A stretch of 64,000 nucleotides of DNA. Origin: Macquaria australasica. Taxonomy: Eukaryota > Chordata > Actinopteri > Centrarchiformes > Percichthyidae. Positions 38,682 through 50,837 of the stretch are shown piece after piece. Where the stretch lies: the NCBI GenBank assembly GCA_005408345.1, contig SEMN01001030.1:2501-66500 (forward strand), given 5' to 3'. The notes under the pieces were generated by a model, which was not told where the DNA came from, ran no database searches, and was given only the letters and a program-made list of their open reading frames with translations. The translations under genes were made by a program, and so were the position numbers. Numbering within the stretch: the stretch's first letter is position 1; every line of letters begins with the position of its first letter.

Positions 38682-39422
38682 AGTAAAAGAGGTCTAATTA
38701 GCAGGATAGGCATTTCTTTGTGCATTTCTTGTTATGATTAGAGACTTGCTTTAAACTAACTTCCTTGAAAATACTCTTTAAGATTGTCAACATGCTCAAA
38801 CCAAAACAAACTGTCCAGCACTGGGTGAGACATACTCAGTCATGCTTGCTCAAATAAACACACTCTCACACACACATGCACACAGCAAACACAAGGCTGG
38901 CCTTGGCCTTCAGATCCCCATAGTTTTCCTGTGGTGTTTGTAGAAGTAAGTTTTGATGAAAATGTTTGTCTCATCATTGTTCATCCCAGCTGTGTAGCCC
39001 CCCCCCCCCCAACTAATCTTTTCAGTCTCCAGCCACACACACAAACATTAGTTTGAGACATTTTCTTCTGAAAAAAGTAGAAATCAGTGCTTCACAGTAA
39101 GCCATTTCAAGGATATTAATGTATTTAACTGAAGCACAGTAAAACTGTCAAAAGAACAAAAAGCACAAAGTGCATCGAGATTATTACCCAGCTTCATTTC
39201 TTTATCACAGCAACTCCACTATGCAAAATGTCTATGTGGCCATGTGACTCAGAGGTCATATCAGGGCAAACACAGTCTGCACTGCACTGTGGGAATGTAG
39301 AGATGATTAAAAGCTGACAGGAGATTTTAACCAAGCTTATGAATGCATTTAGTTACAATTGAAGACACTAAGAATAACATCTTTGGCTGTGTGTCTTAAC
39401 AGGCAGTCTGCTTTGGTCTTAC
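38682..39422. other. inferred start of first intron of the minus-strand gene
   Basis: Non-coding DNA between the hairpin and the large exon. It contains a run of about 12 C at 38999-39010. The reading frame of the exon stays open into this segment only as far as a stop at 39396-39398. Confidence 0.45.
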
Positions 39423-39425
39423 CTT
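39417..39425 (-). other. probable 5' splice donor
   Basis: The minus strand reads AAAG|GTAAGA across 39426-39417, with the exon ending at 39423. This is close to the consensus MAG|GTRAGT. The exon then holds exactly 839 codons and ends in phase 0. Reading through adds only eight codons of low-information sequence before a stop, which favours splicing here. Confidence 0.75.
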
Positions 39426-41939
39426 TTGTCTAGAAGGTGGCGAGGCTGATTCTGGTTCTTTCCTTTCCACGTCTGAGGCTCCATGTCCCAGCCTATCCCT
39501 GTCCTGCTGCATGCTCTGTCCCACCTGCACCATGGCCTTACATTCCACACATGAGCCAATCACCAGCCTCCTCCCATCATCCACCAGGAGCGTGCGTGTG
39601 CTGCGAGGTGCATACAGGAACACAGGCAGCCTGGCCACAGTGACAGCGCACAGACTACCTAACCTGCGCTGCTCCTGCCTGCAGAAGAAACACACAAAAG
39701 CCTCACAGCTGTACTGCCGGGCCCAAGGGGAGCTGAGTGGCTGGGGGTTGGCACTGGACAAACTAGAGGTAGAAGGGGTGGAGGGACCCAGGCCCTTGCG
39801 CTCATGTTGGGCCCACTGGGTGTGTAGGTCGTGGTAGCAGAGGTTACAAGCTGACACCAGGCCTGTGGCGTCGACTGGCTTGGCACGGGGAGCAGGAGGG
39901 TGGACGGTGAGAAAGGGAAAGAAAGGCTCCCTCTCCCCACAACGCCCAGGTGGGTTGACATGCAGCTGGTGCTCTCCACCTGAACACAGCTCAGCTCCAC
40001 ACAGGTAACACACCGACATGGAGCTGCCAGACCGAGAGGCCACACCTGCCTGGGAGGGGGCTGGTCCAGACCCCTCAATTGCCATGGCAGCATGGTACCT
40101 GACCAGGAAGGAGCTGACAGAGGTGATGAGGTCTTCACTGAGGCTGAGTCGATATGCACCCCAGATCTCCTCCAGAATAAAATGGCACTGTGGGCAGCAC
40201 TGTACGCGGCCATTCCTCACCCCCTGGGCGTTAGGTGGGCAGGGCAACATGCTGATGAAGGGAAAATACATCGCACCACGGGATTTGCCAACACCAGCTT
40301 GTGCATATGCTACTCTCATATCTCCACACTCCTGACCACAAAGGAAACAGGCCTCGTGGGAAGCCCTGGGTTCAGTCATGCACTCCATGGACTCTGGGGG
40401 TTTCCCCTCCTGGGGACTTAGCTGGGAAGGATGGAGAGAACTGGTGGCCTGGTTGAGGGGGACAACGTACAGGCGCTGGAGAACAGGCACATCCGCCAGC
40501 TGGAAGCTCTGCCACTGCTGCATGAGAGAGGTGTGGCAGCTGCCACACACCAGGGTTGTACCTGTTGGACTGATAGGCATTGCACCCCGGGGAGGGGAGT
40601 GAAGACACAGGAAAGGAAAGAAGGGCTCGCCCTGTGCCCTCTCCTGTTTCTGAACACTGACTTTATAACGGCCATCATATCTGAGCCCAGTGCCACAGAT
40701 ATAGCAAACACACTCCTCAGTGTGGTGCCACTGGGTACTCTTTCTTATTGAAAGGTCTCTGGCAGGTCTAAGCTGAGTTGTTGGGCCTTTTTTGCTATCA
40801 TACATGTCTATGTCATCATCACTTGTAATGTTAATCTCATCTTCATCAGAGCTGTCAGAGTCATTCTCCCTGGGAACAGTTAAGTTACATTTAGTGGTGA
40901 CAGCAGCGGTGCCAACAGATGACAGTGCAGTGTTGGAGTGACCCTCGCCTCTTCCTCGGTACAGCAGCGTTGGATGTCTGGACGAAGCACAGCTGCTGTC
41001 GGTAACACGCTGAATCTGACGCGGCTCCGCGTGTCTGACATTCCCCTCCTCCAGCCATCGCCTGTTGCGCATAATGACCCCGTTGTCTTGCACAGGTGTG
41101 TCAGAGAGAGGGCTGTCATAGCATCGCTGAGGGAATCTCTCCTGGGACTTTGCCAGAGATTCTGATGATTGACAGACATTATTCATAATTTTAGCACCGC
41201 GCCTCGCCGGCAGAACACTCTCCGCTTTTGGCGATCCCTGCGCCCCATAAACACCCACCGGGTAGCGGATTGCCCGCTGTGAATCTGGGCTGTTTTTAAC
41301 ACTGATGACATTGTTTTTCCTGCTGCTGTCTCTTGGCGATTTGCCAGATGCTCTCAGGCACTTGTCTTTACCCACACCGGCTCTATCGACTAAATCCATC
41401 TCCTGGTCTGATATGTTCTCGTTATCAGAAAAAGACGAGAAATCAGACTCTGCGCCCCCGTCGTAGTTCTGGCTGCTGACACTGATTCTCCTCTCCAGAT
41501 CGTAAGAGATGTTCCACTCCTGTGGGACCCGCCGAGAGTCGCACTGGTAGGGCCGTTTCAACCAGTACATGCGCTTCTCAATGGGCGTCCTGCTCCGCTC
41601 GAAGGAGTTCCACTGCTCCGTCAGAAAGCAGTGGCACACGGCGCACACCAGCGTGTGTCCATCCGGGCTCACTTCACACGCACCCGGAGCTGGCTCTTGA
41701 TTTTGTAGAAACGGGAAAAATGGTACCCTCTCTTTTTGGTATGTCACTTGTAACCTTAATTCCTTCCCTGGTGTAACTCCGCTTCCACATATGAAACAGT
41801 GAACCAGTCCCCCTAATCCATTCCGATCACTCCTGGAAGTGTTACCGGGCAATGGGCTGTCCTCACCGGGCATAGCAGCAGCCATGAGTCGGTGTTTCCG
41901 AGATAAGGTTGCCAGTTCCTTGTCACGGGGGGAGTTCAT
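39423..41939 (-). CDS. large first coding exon of an unrecognised protein with five repeated CxxC modules (3' end of gene not found)
   Basis: I do not recognise this family. The exon encodes 839 residues from the first ATG (41939-41937; context ACAATGA with A at -3), which follows an in-frame TAG at 41972-41970. A further in-frame ATG lies at residue 19. Five modules are visible (cysteine pairs at residues 48/51 and 99/102; 412/415 and 465/468; 531/534 and 582/585; 644/647 and 698/701; 750/753 and 797/800). Pairs are 47-54 residues apart, so each could bind zinc as a ribbon-like fold. Between the pairs lies a PFFPFL core (73-78, 439-444, 672-677; YFPFI at 558-562; degenerate LPVFLY at 771-776). 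A tryptophan follows the second pair in modules 1-4 (W110, W476, W593, W709) and is absent in module 5. Modules 1 and 2 are separated by about 300 disordered-looking residues with acidic Ser/Asp clusters (163-182, 359-381). There is no signal peptide or membrane segment, so a nuclear or cytoplasmic adaptor is plausible but inferred. The reading frame, periodicity and CpG-rich 5' end make it a real gene. Confidence 0.85.
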
Positions 41940-41949
41940 TGTTTTTAAA

Positions 41950-42370
41950 ACACCCAAGGTTTGGTTAGGCTACATGACATTAAGTCATGCTCACGGTCCA
42001 CGCTTATCTGCAGGTCAGGTAATCATCCAAACAATTGTAGTCAAAAGTTACTCACTGAATGATAAGATAGACGATAGTCCATTGAAACGACAGCGTGCAG
42101 CGAAGGCAGCAAACCGTTAACTGTCTATCAAGGACAGGGAGAAATTCCCTCAAAACACCCACGAAACAGCACAGAAGTCTGTAGTCCGCATGTTTGCACT
42201 GGAAATCCGGAGGTAATATGACAGAAGAACTTGGGATCACGGGTCGCCTCTCCAGCGAACTTTCCTGCCTGCGCTCTGCAAACTTTGGCTGCTAACTCGC
42301 TCACGCTGTACACAGCGCCATCCCCAATTCATGGGACCCGCTTCGACACCCCAAAGGCAACCTCCACCCC
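41950..42370 (-). promoter_or_regulatory. probable CpG-rich promoter and 5' untranslated region
   Basis: CpG dinucleotides are clearly more frequent here and in the start of the exon (about 41180-42350) than in the AT-rich flanks. There is no TATA box at an obvious position and no in-frame ATG upstream of 41939. The region lies directly upstream of the large exon, so a CpG-island promoter is the simplest reading. The transcription start is not determined. Confidence 0.45.
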
Positions 42371-43060
42371 CTGCCAGCCCCCAGTAATCATTTTGCAGAG
42401 ATTATGTGCACACACTCCTGCAGTAGCTGTCCATGCGTCAAAGTCCTACAAACCATGCACAGGATATCCACAGTTTAACATGCACAGGGGCGTGTGTTTA
42501 ATAGACAGACACCCAGCATGTAGGTAACCATCTGCGAGCAAAACTTCGAAACTCCTTTATACGGATCAATATTGGACCCTGTTAGGGCGATTGCCTGTGA
42601 GTGAGAAGTTATTAACTGTGTAAATACATTATCAGTTTTCTCCCACGGATGCACAAAGCTGAGGAGGGGGACACATGCTCCCATAGTGTTATTTTTTTAA
42701 ACGGCTTCCACTAGATTTGTCAATTTTTGTTTCATGTGTACTCAGTATAAAATATTAATTATGTTTACTCAGTACCAAAACGTACACTATGAAGTGGTTT
42801 TCTTTTGTACAACTTATTATGTAAGGCAATTATGGAAAGATTGTTTGTTTGGACAACTAAGACAATCATCACTGTGTGCAACACTGCTGAAGGTGTAATA
42901 TAAATATGCAATATGAGATGATATTGATCATATGTCATTATATTCATGCCCCAGGCAACTCATTTCCAAGGAGTACAGAGTTTCATTTTGAATTTACAGT
43001 TAGTTCATTTGAACAAATAAATGTAAATTAAGTAAAAATGCAAAACACAAAATAATCGAT
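42371..43060. other. non-coding upstream flank
   Basis: AT-rich from about 42690 onward, without simple repeats. Nothing further is recognisable. Confidence 0.45.
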
Positions 43061-43905
43061 TGCATTAGTATTCACCCCCACTGAAAACCTAAATCATCAC
43101 TTGTGTGTAATTGGTGACAGGTGCTTTTAGTTTTAATACAAATGTATGTGGAAGGTCCATCCGGTTAGTAAGTTTCCTGGCAAAAACTGTCATGAAGACA
43201 AAAGATCATTCCAACAAATCTGTGAAAGGATAACTGACAAAGCATGCGGTAAAGTCCATAATTTAAAAAAATTAAAATAAATGTACCAGCTGTACATCTG
43301 AGCAGGATGTCCTGAACTGAGTGTCTGTGTGAAAAGGGCACAAATGAGCTGACAACTCTGAAGGAGCTACGTGTTTCATGGCTGAGGTGGGAGAGACTGT
43401 GCAGTGTGACAACAACAGTTACTCAGGTGCTTCACAAGCTGCAACCTTATGACACAGTAGAAAAGAGAAAGCCACTTTTGAGGAAAATTTACATGACATC
43501 TGGGCTAGTGTTTGCGAGACGGCATGTGGGAGAATCTGAAACAACCCTAAGCAAAGCTAACCAGAAGGTTCTCTGGTCTTATAACACCAAAACCAGCCTT
43601 TTTGCCACCTTAATCAATATTACATGTTTAAGCCAAGCTCTGCACGTCTGCAGAAACAAACATCCCTCACCATTAGGCTCGGTGATGGCAGCTTCATGCT
43701 GTAAGGATGCTTCTCTGCAGCAGGTCCTGGAAGGCTCAGAGCATAATGAATGCTGCAAATTCAGATAAGTCTTGGCAGAAATCCTGCAGGTTGCATGACA
43801 ACTATGACTTGGGAGATTTATTTTTCCAGCAAGACAAGGACCCCAAACATAAAGCAATAGCTACACAGGACTGGCTTCAACACACAGCAATGTCAAGAGT
43901 CCAGG
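43061..43905 (+). pseudogene. decayed Tc1/mariner-type transposon with transposase relic
   Basis: The left part begins with TAGTATTCACCCCCACTG, typical of the ends of fish Tc1 elements. An ATG at 43192 opens a region resembling the transposase N-terminus (MKTKDHSNK). Further on, TLKELR, RRHVGES and KVLWS..TK..LF blocks match the DDE transposase order, and near 43822-43855 in another frame lies FQQDKDPKHKA. The acidic residues of the first catalytic block (normally WSDE) read WSYN, and frameshifts and stops separate the blocks. The right end of the element is missing. It is inactive and lies about 0.7 kb upstream of the gene's promoter. Confidence 0.8.
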
Positions 43906-44933
43906 TTACAATGTGCAGCAACAGGCCCTTGAGGAAGGTGAGAAAGAGAGAGATGTAAAGAAAAACAAAGTGATGCTCAAGGCCCGACAAAACACTGGAT
44001 ATCCTCCGAACTCCACGCACATGTACACACACAAACAATATTTACAACCCCATACCGCTGGCCCCTTCCCATTGCTGAACTCCAGTGTCTTAGACAAAGA
44101 CGAGACAGCAAGTCGAGTAATCAAACCTCAAACACTTACATCATCTAACAATAACACACATAAACAGTTATGTCTGTCCGTTCCACTGTTGCCCCTGGCC
44201 TCGTCTACTGTCTAGTGACTCATTGATGTCAGAGAGGCAGGGACTACCTTCTACCTTTCTACCTCTGCACTTTCCCCATTTTCTCCTCCCCTTCATCCAT
44301 TATCCTCTTCTTCATCACTGTGTCCCCTGAAGAAAAACTAAGCTTCCTCCTCAGCCCTCCAACCTGGAGGTCCAGGAAGGTTTTTAATGATACTACCGAG
44401 CCTCTCTGCAACTCCTTGCCCACCCTAGATCTGTTTTTTTTTCTCTTCAGCGTGGCAACCAAGAAGGATCACAGAAAAAAACGGGCATTCCTGAGTGATG
44501 TTGACCTGTTTCTACTGACAATTCCCACAGAAAGAATGAGAAAGTGGGAGGGGGCGAGAGGGAACACAAGCACAGAGTAGAGAGACACAGTATAAACTGA
44601 CTTTAGAGTGCATCAGTAAAGGTGTAATAGTTATTCTCTTAATGAATTCACAAATTGTCACTTAATGTATTCACAAAGCATACCCCATTTACTCTGTCCT
44701 CACTTAAAGTTATACCTAACACATGGTGAAACACTAATGATGTGTTGGCAGCATAGATTTACAACACTGCCCTGTAGTGTCAAATGTTGGTATTGCATCA
44801 TCTGGGAAATCCCCCTATGCAGCCAGTCAGACTGAGGCTCATGCAGGAAAATCACAGTTGAGCAGAAGAGCTTGAAAAAAATGTATCCCATCATCTTTGT
44901 TTTCTTTCTTTCTTCTTCTTTTTTTTCTTGGTG
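43906..44933. other. non-coding, no gene seen
   Basis: Unique sequence with CT-rich runs near 44270-44300 and 44900-44930. Short reading frames have no domain evidence. Confidence 0.45.
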
Positions 44934-45153
44934 CAGTGGTTCTCATCCTAGGGGGCGGGACCAACCTGAGGGTTACACAAAATGAAGTTTGTTCCTTTGG
45001 AGTTTTCTCATTTTTCTGAAATACTGGCTACTTTTTTACTTTTACCTCCTTTCGGCCTCTAAAGATCCTTCAGATGAAGCAGTCTGGTGAAGAAAAATCA
45101 CTCTTTGGTGGAAGTGCTCAAAACTCATGTCAAAAAGCTTGGGAGCCACTATG
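44934..45153. mobile_element. hAT-like MITE
   Basis: The left end CAGTGGTTCTCATCCTAGGG and the right end (AAGCTTGGGAGCCACTATG) are imperfect inverted repeats of the kind seen in non-autonomous hAT elements. It is about 220 bases with no coding capacity. An 8-base target duplication is not evident. Confidence 0.55.
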
Positions 45154-46613
45154 CCCGCTCATATGGTGTATTTTATACTTATCAATGTACACTATGTCTC
45201 TGTGTTCTTATGAGCTAATTATTCAGTATCAGTGCATTAGAGTCCCTGGCTGTAGTACCTATAGAGGCAGGTCATACAGGAATTTTGATGTTGATGAAAC
45301 ACTAGAGACAAACATAAAATGTACATACTTGCATACACATGTTCAGGCCACATAATAATGCAGAACACACACATTTATGCTCTACATATGAAAAACTGTA
45401 GCTGATGATGTGAATGTGGAGATTTCGATGTCATCTCTGTAACTGGGTTCAGACTCTCCCAGATTGCTTAAAGGGCCTGTGTGTGTAATGATCTGTGTGT
45501 GCACCTTCTGAGTGACTGAAACGGTGCCGTATGCGGATCTCATGTGAGTTGAGATATCTGCCATATTGCTCGTCGTATACTGTATTTAAATTGCTTCGCT
45601 CTGACAGACCCCTCCAGGCTGAAGAGAGTGGAAAGGGAGATGGGATGAGGGGGGGCGGGGAGGGATGTGTGTGTGTGTGTCTGTGTGTGTGTTGAGGTGG
45701 GGGTAGGAGGGGAAAAAGGGAATGCAGTGGGCGAGTGATTTGAATAAAATCCTCTTGTTGAGTAGTGTAGGGCCTCCAGGAGTTTTGTTAGAAGGAGGTG
45801 ATGACAGGGCCAGGAGGAGGGCATAGACACTACACTACACTGTGCTGTGTGTGTGTGTGTGTGTGTGTGTGTGTCTGGGGAGTGAGTGTATAATAGCACC
45901 TGCCAATATAGGTCATGTGACAATCATCATGATGCCTTGTGATTTTTGATGTGAATGAGACATGTATAAAACTATCAAACACACAAAATGTGCATGCCTG
46001 AGTGCAAACACAACTCACACACAGACACAATGAACTCATGTATGTGTGTATAAAAGCGCGCAAAGGTTTAGCATGTGTTCCTTGTTTGTTCTTGATATTT
46101 GGGGTGTTGTGACAGATACAGCAATAATACACCTGATTCTACCATAGGTAATATAGTACCATTGGACTGTCTGTAGTCAAAAACCACTGTATGTGCATGT
46201 GCAGTGCAAGAATATAGTATGTCTGTTTGCATATATTACTTATGGCATCCTGCATGTGTCTGGGCTTTCAGGGCACATCTGGGAGGCATTATTTTACAGT
46301 TACACCACAGGACTCCATACTTCACCTAAGAGACCTCCTGGAATCTGGACATGTCAGTAAGAGTGAGAGAGAATATACACTTGGTATACTTATAGGAATA
46401 ACAACTTTTTTCAAGTAGTGTGACGGCAGTTCCAAAGTTTTAACCAAATAAAAATATCATGGAAGGTTACAGCACAAATCAGAATCTAAAATACAAATAT
46501 TGCCATCTTCTAACACTGACAACAGACAGTGTGGTATGCTCAAAGTAGAAAATCATTTATAAAATATGACATCACTTAGACAAAGCTGAGATAACAAGCT
46601 GCCTATAAACAAT
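45154..46613. other. non-coding with TG arrays
   Basis: TG-rich runs at 45667-45692 and a TG array at 45847-45873. Otherwise unique sequence with no exon support. Confidence 0.45.
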
Positions 46614-46660
46614 TTTCACAGTGGATATTTTGACATGTTATAGCAGGAAAAGCACAGTTG
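46614..46660 (+). mobile_element. MITE left terminus (family of 58715-58921)
   Basis: ATATTTTGACATGTTATAGC followed by AGGAAAAGCACAG matches the left inverted repeat of the MITE at 58715. A matching right terminus lies at 47983-48010, so this may be one side of a 1.4 kb element or a solo fragment. Confidence 0.45.
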
Positions 46661-47982
46661 TAACTTATAACAGCTATTATGGTTTCATTCAATTTAAGAG
46701 TCTCAGAAAGCCATGTCAGTGTTGTAGGGTATTAATCAGGAGCATCAATGCTAAAACCTGCACAATTAAGATTAATCAGGCCCTTAATGTGTTCTCTGAA
46801 ACTTGTGTTTCTCTTGTGTTCTCTTAAAGTTTTATGCGCTGAAACCAGGTTCTAAAAGCTTCAAGATGCCAGTATTTACAGAACTTGTAGCTGAAGCCAC
46901 GGTCTACAGAACATGTTAGATAAGTTCTAGTGTTTAAGGGCTAAAACTCCTGTTTTTTCTCTCTCAAATGCAACAGATTTTATGACTCCAATTTTTTTTC
47001 ACAGAGACAAGTACAGTGGTGCCACACAACACTGTGTCTTCACAGTGTTGCGCTCTGACCACTGCTTCATTAAGAGCTTTGTTGGCTCACTTTACCCACC
47101 TGTTAAAAGCAGATCCCCATATTACTGACAACAGTCCGTCCACTCTTCTTACTGCTAATACTGCTTGACTGGCTATTTTTTGTCACAGCTTATTTTTTTT
47201 AAAGTTCAAGTACACCTAACACAGATGTTTTCTCTCATTTTGCCTGAGTAGACTCACACAAACCAGGTTTGATTGACAGCTTCCTTTCTGCCTCCCTCTC
47301 TTTCTTAGTCTGTTTCTCTGCTGCTCTTCTGCTGTCTCTTTTGGGCCTCGTTGATGATGTAGAATATTTCAACATAATTTTAAAAATATTTCTACATTAT
47401 TTTAAATCCTTGATGTAGACAGGGCTGTTGTAATTGTTCATGGGAACAATTATTGGTGTCATGATTAGTTGGCTAATGTCCCGAGAACATGACTGTACTT
47501 GAAATATCTTTCAGTAAAGCTGGTGAGTGGGTATTTGTGGACACACAAGGAGGTATTCTCTATGCTCGTGTAAGTCTCAAATCACAATGACAAATATTTA
47601 ACTGCTTGATAAATACTTTTTAGTTTGTTGTACTCACTTTTACTCTGATGGATGTGGACTCGGGGCAGGAGGTCATGATGTTCAGGAAATTGTTATTGAC
47701 TACAATATGGACTAAAAAAAAAGAATCCTCAAAGTTTTCCACAGTCCTCCAACACATGGTCTACACATGATCAAGCGGTCTCAGCTGCAGTAGCTGCTGA
47801 CTTGAACACCAGTATGCCATCATATAATTTATAAACAAGAACCGTTAAATTCATACCGAAGAAAAGCCACTACATTCTTATTTTTAAAATTTGACTAATA
47901 AAGTGTCTCTGGAAACTTAGCTACGCTTTCTTTCTCAGCTTCTTCAGCTTCTTGTCAGCCCTTTGTTTTTCATTCTATGATT
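46661..47982. other. AT-rich non-coding interval between two MITE termini
   Basis: Contains a perfect 10-base-arm hairpin at 47027-47050 (CAACACTGTG, loop TCTT). No transposase was seen, so it is uncertain that the two flanking termini belong to one element. Confidence 0.4.
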
Positions 47983-48010
47983 ATGTCAAAATGTCTGCTG
48001 TAAAAAGGCC
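47983..48010 (-). mobile_element. MITE right terminus (family of 58715-58921)
   Basis: TTATGTCAAAATGTCTGCTG then taaaaaggcc matches the right end at about 58904-58935 (TGACATGTCAAAATGTCTTC, then tgtgaaaaaggc). Confidence 0.45.
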
Positions 48011-49747
48011 TATTACCCAGTGTCAAACATGGGCCACATTTAAGCAGGGAAGACATTACTTTATAGGTGTGGCCAAGAAAGCAGGTTTCAAACAAACTAG
48101 TGGGAAACATTCTAAAGCATTCTAAAAATTGAAATATAAAAAAGGTTTAATTAGAGACACAAGAAAGAGACTGAGATTCTCCGACAAGGCAGGGCAGGGA
48201 AGGTGTGAGAGCAGGAACACTGATGAGGCCTCTTTGTGTCTGTTAAAGATTTAAAGTCTATTGTGTTTATTAAGGTTTAAAAGCGGCTGATACTTTTTGA
48301 TGCCAGAAATAACAGCCATGCTTAGCTGCCAGCCACAGCTCTGCATCCTGCCAGGCGGGAAGTGAGGGTGTACATGCCATTACTGGGAGGTGACACGGGA
48401 AGTAAACCAAGCCAAAGTGTCAGCAGTTCAGTTCCTTGATGGTTGACTGTTAAATAACAAAAAATGTATATCCAAAATAACCCTGCAGCTTTTCAAAGTT
48501 GTGAGGTGGCTGAGTTCACTACATTTTGACACTTGTTAACTGTGAAGATGCATCTCAAAATCTTTTCTAGTTTTATCAGCAGCAGTGAAGCATGTCACAC
48601 ACACACACACACACACACACAGAAGAGAGAGGGAGAGAGAGAGAAAATGCAATCTCTGGAGAGAAGCCTGGACTTTCTCCTTGTTGTTTATTTATTTATT
48701 TATTTCTGCAGGATCTCTTCCCTCTCTCCAAGGTCAGAGGTGCTACTAAGGAATGTGTTTCCTCTGAGCGAGGAAAAACTAACACGTCCAGCTCATATAG
48801 TGTGGACTGGGCCACAGTTCATTCAGTTTTCTGGAGTGTATTCCCCGGCTTAAATAGACATTCAACAAAAATAAATGCAATTTTTCTACAAGGTGTTAAA
48901 GATGTGTCCTCCAACTGGGTCAATTTTAAGGCATAAACATAAGTGCACTTACATTTACGCTCCTTATTTGACCCTATCTTCAGTCAAATCAAACTGAGTT
49001 TCAGAAAGGATACGTTCCACTACAACTCTCAGTGCCACTGAAAGTGATGTTAAAAGGAAATGCAAAATAGAGACTTGGGCCTGTTACAGAGCTTCTACTT
49101 TCGCTTGTAGCTAACCCCATCACAGCTGTAGTTGACCTTTCCCCTCTTTCCCAGAGTGCCACAGCCTGGCTGGAGCCTGTGTGTGTGTGTGTGTCCTCAG
49201 TGACACAAAGTTGACCCAATCCACTTTCACCTGTACTTGTCAGTCAGTCACGAGGCCCCTCCCAGGCCTGAGGCTCCAGGCAACTCCCATCGGAGAGTCC
49301 TGACATACTTCTGATGAACATTCCTCCCTTCTCAGGTCACTGAGACCCAACGGAAGACGGCTCCACCGGGGGGAAGAAGAGGAAGAGGACATTTGCGAGG
49401 GGAGAGGAAGCGATGAGGAGAGAACAAGAGACCAGAAGCGAGAGACAGAAAGATTGAATGTGTGGAGAAGGAGAACAAGTGATAAGAGGCCCTGATGGTA
49501 TTTCCCTGCTGGGTCATCAGTGGCCCACATGGAACTGGAGATCCTGGGACACCTGTTCTCTGTAGCAGATGTTAGCAAACTATCTCTCACTCTGTTGTCC
49601 TTCTCTTGTTCACAGTACGATGTCCTGCTTGAAATGCATGTAGCAACTTTAGAGATACAAATGTGGATAACTGTTTTACCTCGTATAACCCAGAAGCTCA
49701 AGTTTTGTCAAGATCTAGTTTAAGGATGAGATGGCAAACATTCAAAC

Positions 49748-49749
<2 letters not shown>
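48011..49749. other. non-coding, no gene seen
   Basis: Small CA array at 48596-48621 and TG at 49179-49193. The minus-strand reading frame near 49240-49701 has no domain and is low-complexity in part. No exon is supported. Confidence 0.45.

Positions 49750-49830
<81 letters not shown>
49750..49830. repeat. (CA)n microsatellite, 40 units
   Basis: About 40 perfect CA units in a row, likely highly variable between individuals. Confidence 0.97.
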
Positions 49831-49833
<3 letters not shown>

Positions 49834-50803
49834 GCACATGCTCCGGCAGGCTTTGTAGTAGCAGAAGCCCTTCAATCTCCTGCCCCTCCCTCCCCCTGCT
49901 CTCTGACACATCACCGTCTTTCGCTTCAGCAGCGCCAGCTAATAACCAAAAAATAATGACGAGGATGAAAACACAGGACATCAGGGGCGAGAGGAAAGGC
50001 CAGCCGAATCCGGGGATGGTGCTGCTCGTAAAGAGACGCCTGGAATAATGGGAAAGGAATGTGGTGTAATGACTCCCCTGGGACCGGCCCAGCCGAAGGC
50101 CCTCTGGCTCGGTAACAACAAACGGGAACGCTTGAGGAGTGCAGGGTGCACACATAAGGGCTTTAACAGCACCCCCCACATACACACACACACACACACA
50201 TACACACATAGATCCACACAAACACACGCATACACTCACCCCCACCCCCCCTTCCTGTGCCGACCTACTGGAGTCGGCTGTTGTTGTTGGCTGCCTGCCA
50301 CCTTCGGAAGAAGCGCGCCCTCAGCCTCTCCCCTCCTTCCCCTCTCTTCACTCCCTCCTTCCCTCTCTCTCTCTCTCTCACAGCGAGCGAGCTGCCAGGG
50401 AAATGCTGATGACATGACATCTTCAGAGAGGTCCCTGGAAAAAGTGATTACCGCCCACCCTCTCCCCTATCAAATAATCCTATTCCTTGTTGACCCTGCC
50501 TTCCAGTCTATTCAGCACTCAATGTCCACCCCACCTCCCTCTTGCTGTCTCTCCATCTTCTCCCTCTATCACCTTTCTGTCGTTGTATGTGTGTGTGTGA
50601 CTGTGCATGTGTTCATGCGTGTGTGTGTGTGTGTGCGTGTATTTCTCTTGGTATTAGCAGCTATAGATCACTTGTCCTTTGGCCCAGAGAGGAGTTAATG
50701 CCTTTATTCTCAACCCCTGGCAAAAAACACATTTACGCACATGAAGTCGCAGCTGTCAAGAGCCAGCATTTTCTTCTCAGGTTCTGCCCTTTAACCCATG
50801 TAA

Positions 50804-50837
<34 letters not shown>

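Noticed and set aside
38990..39025. Plus-strand acceptor-like sequence after the C-run (ctaatcttttcag)
   Set aside because: No plus-strand coding exon follows; a pyrimidine-rich tract followed by AG is expected by chance.
39659..40213. 184-codon frame on the same strand within the large exon
   Set aside because: A shifted-frame shadow of the real coding exon; it lacks the cysteine module periodicity.
40018..40751. Plus-strand frames opposite the large exon
   Set aside because: Antisense shadows of a GC-rich coding exon with no independent coding evidence.
41940..41957. Extension of the protein to an upstream TTG
   Set aside because: The codon is TTG, not ATG; the first in-frame ATG after the upstream stop is at 41939 and has A at -3.
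50048..50698. 216-codon plus-strand frame
   Set aside because: Passes through CA and TG repeats and a CT-rich run; no recognisable domain.
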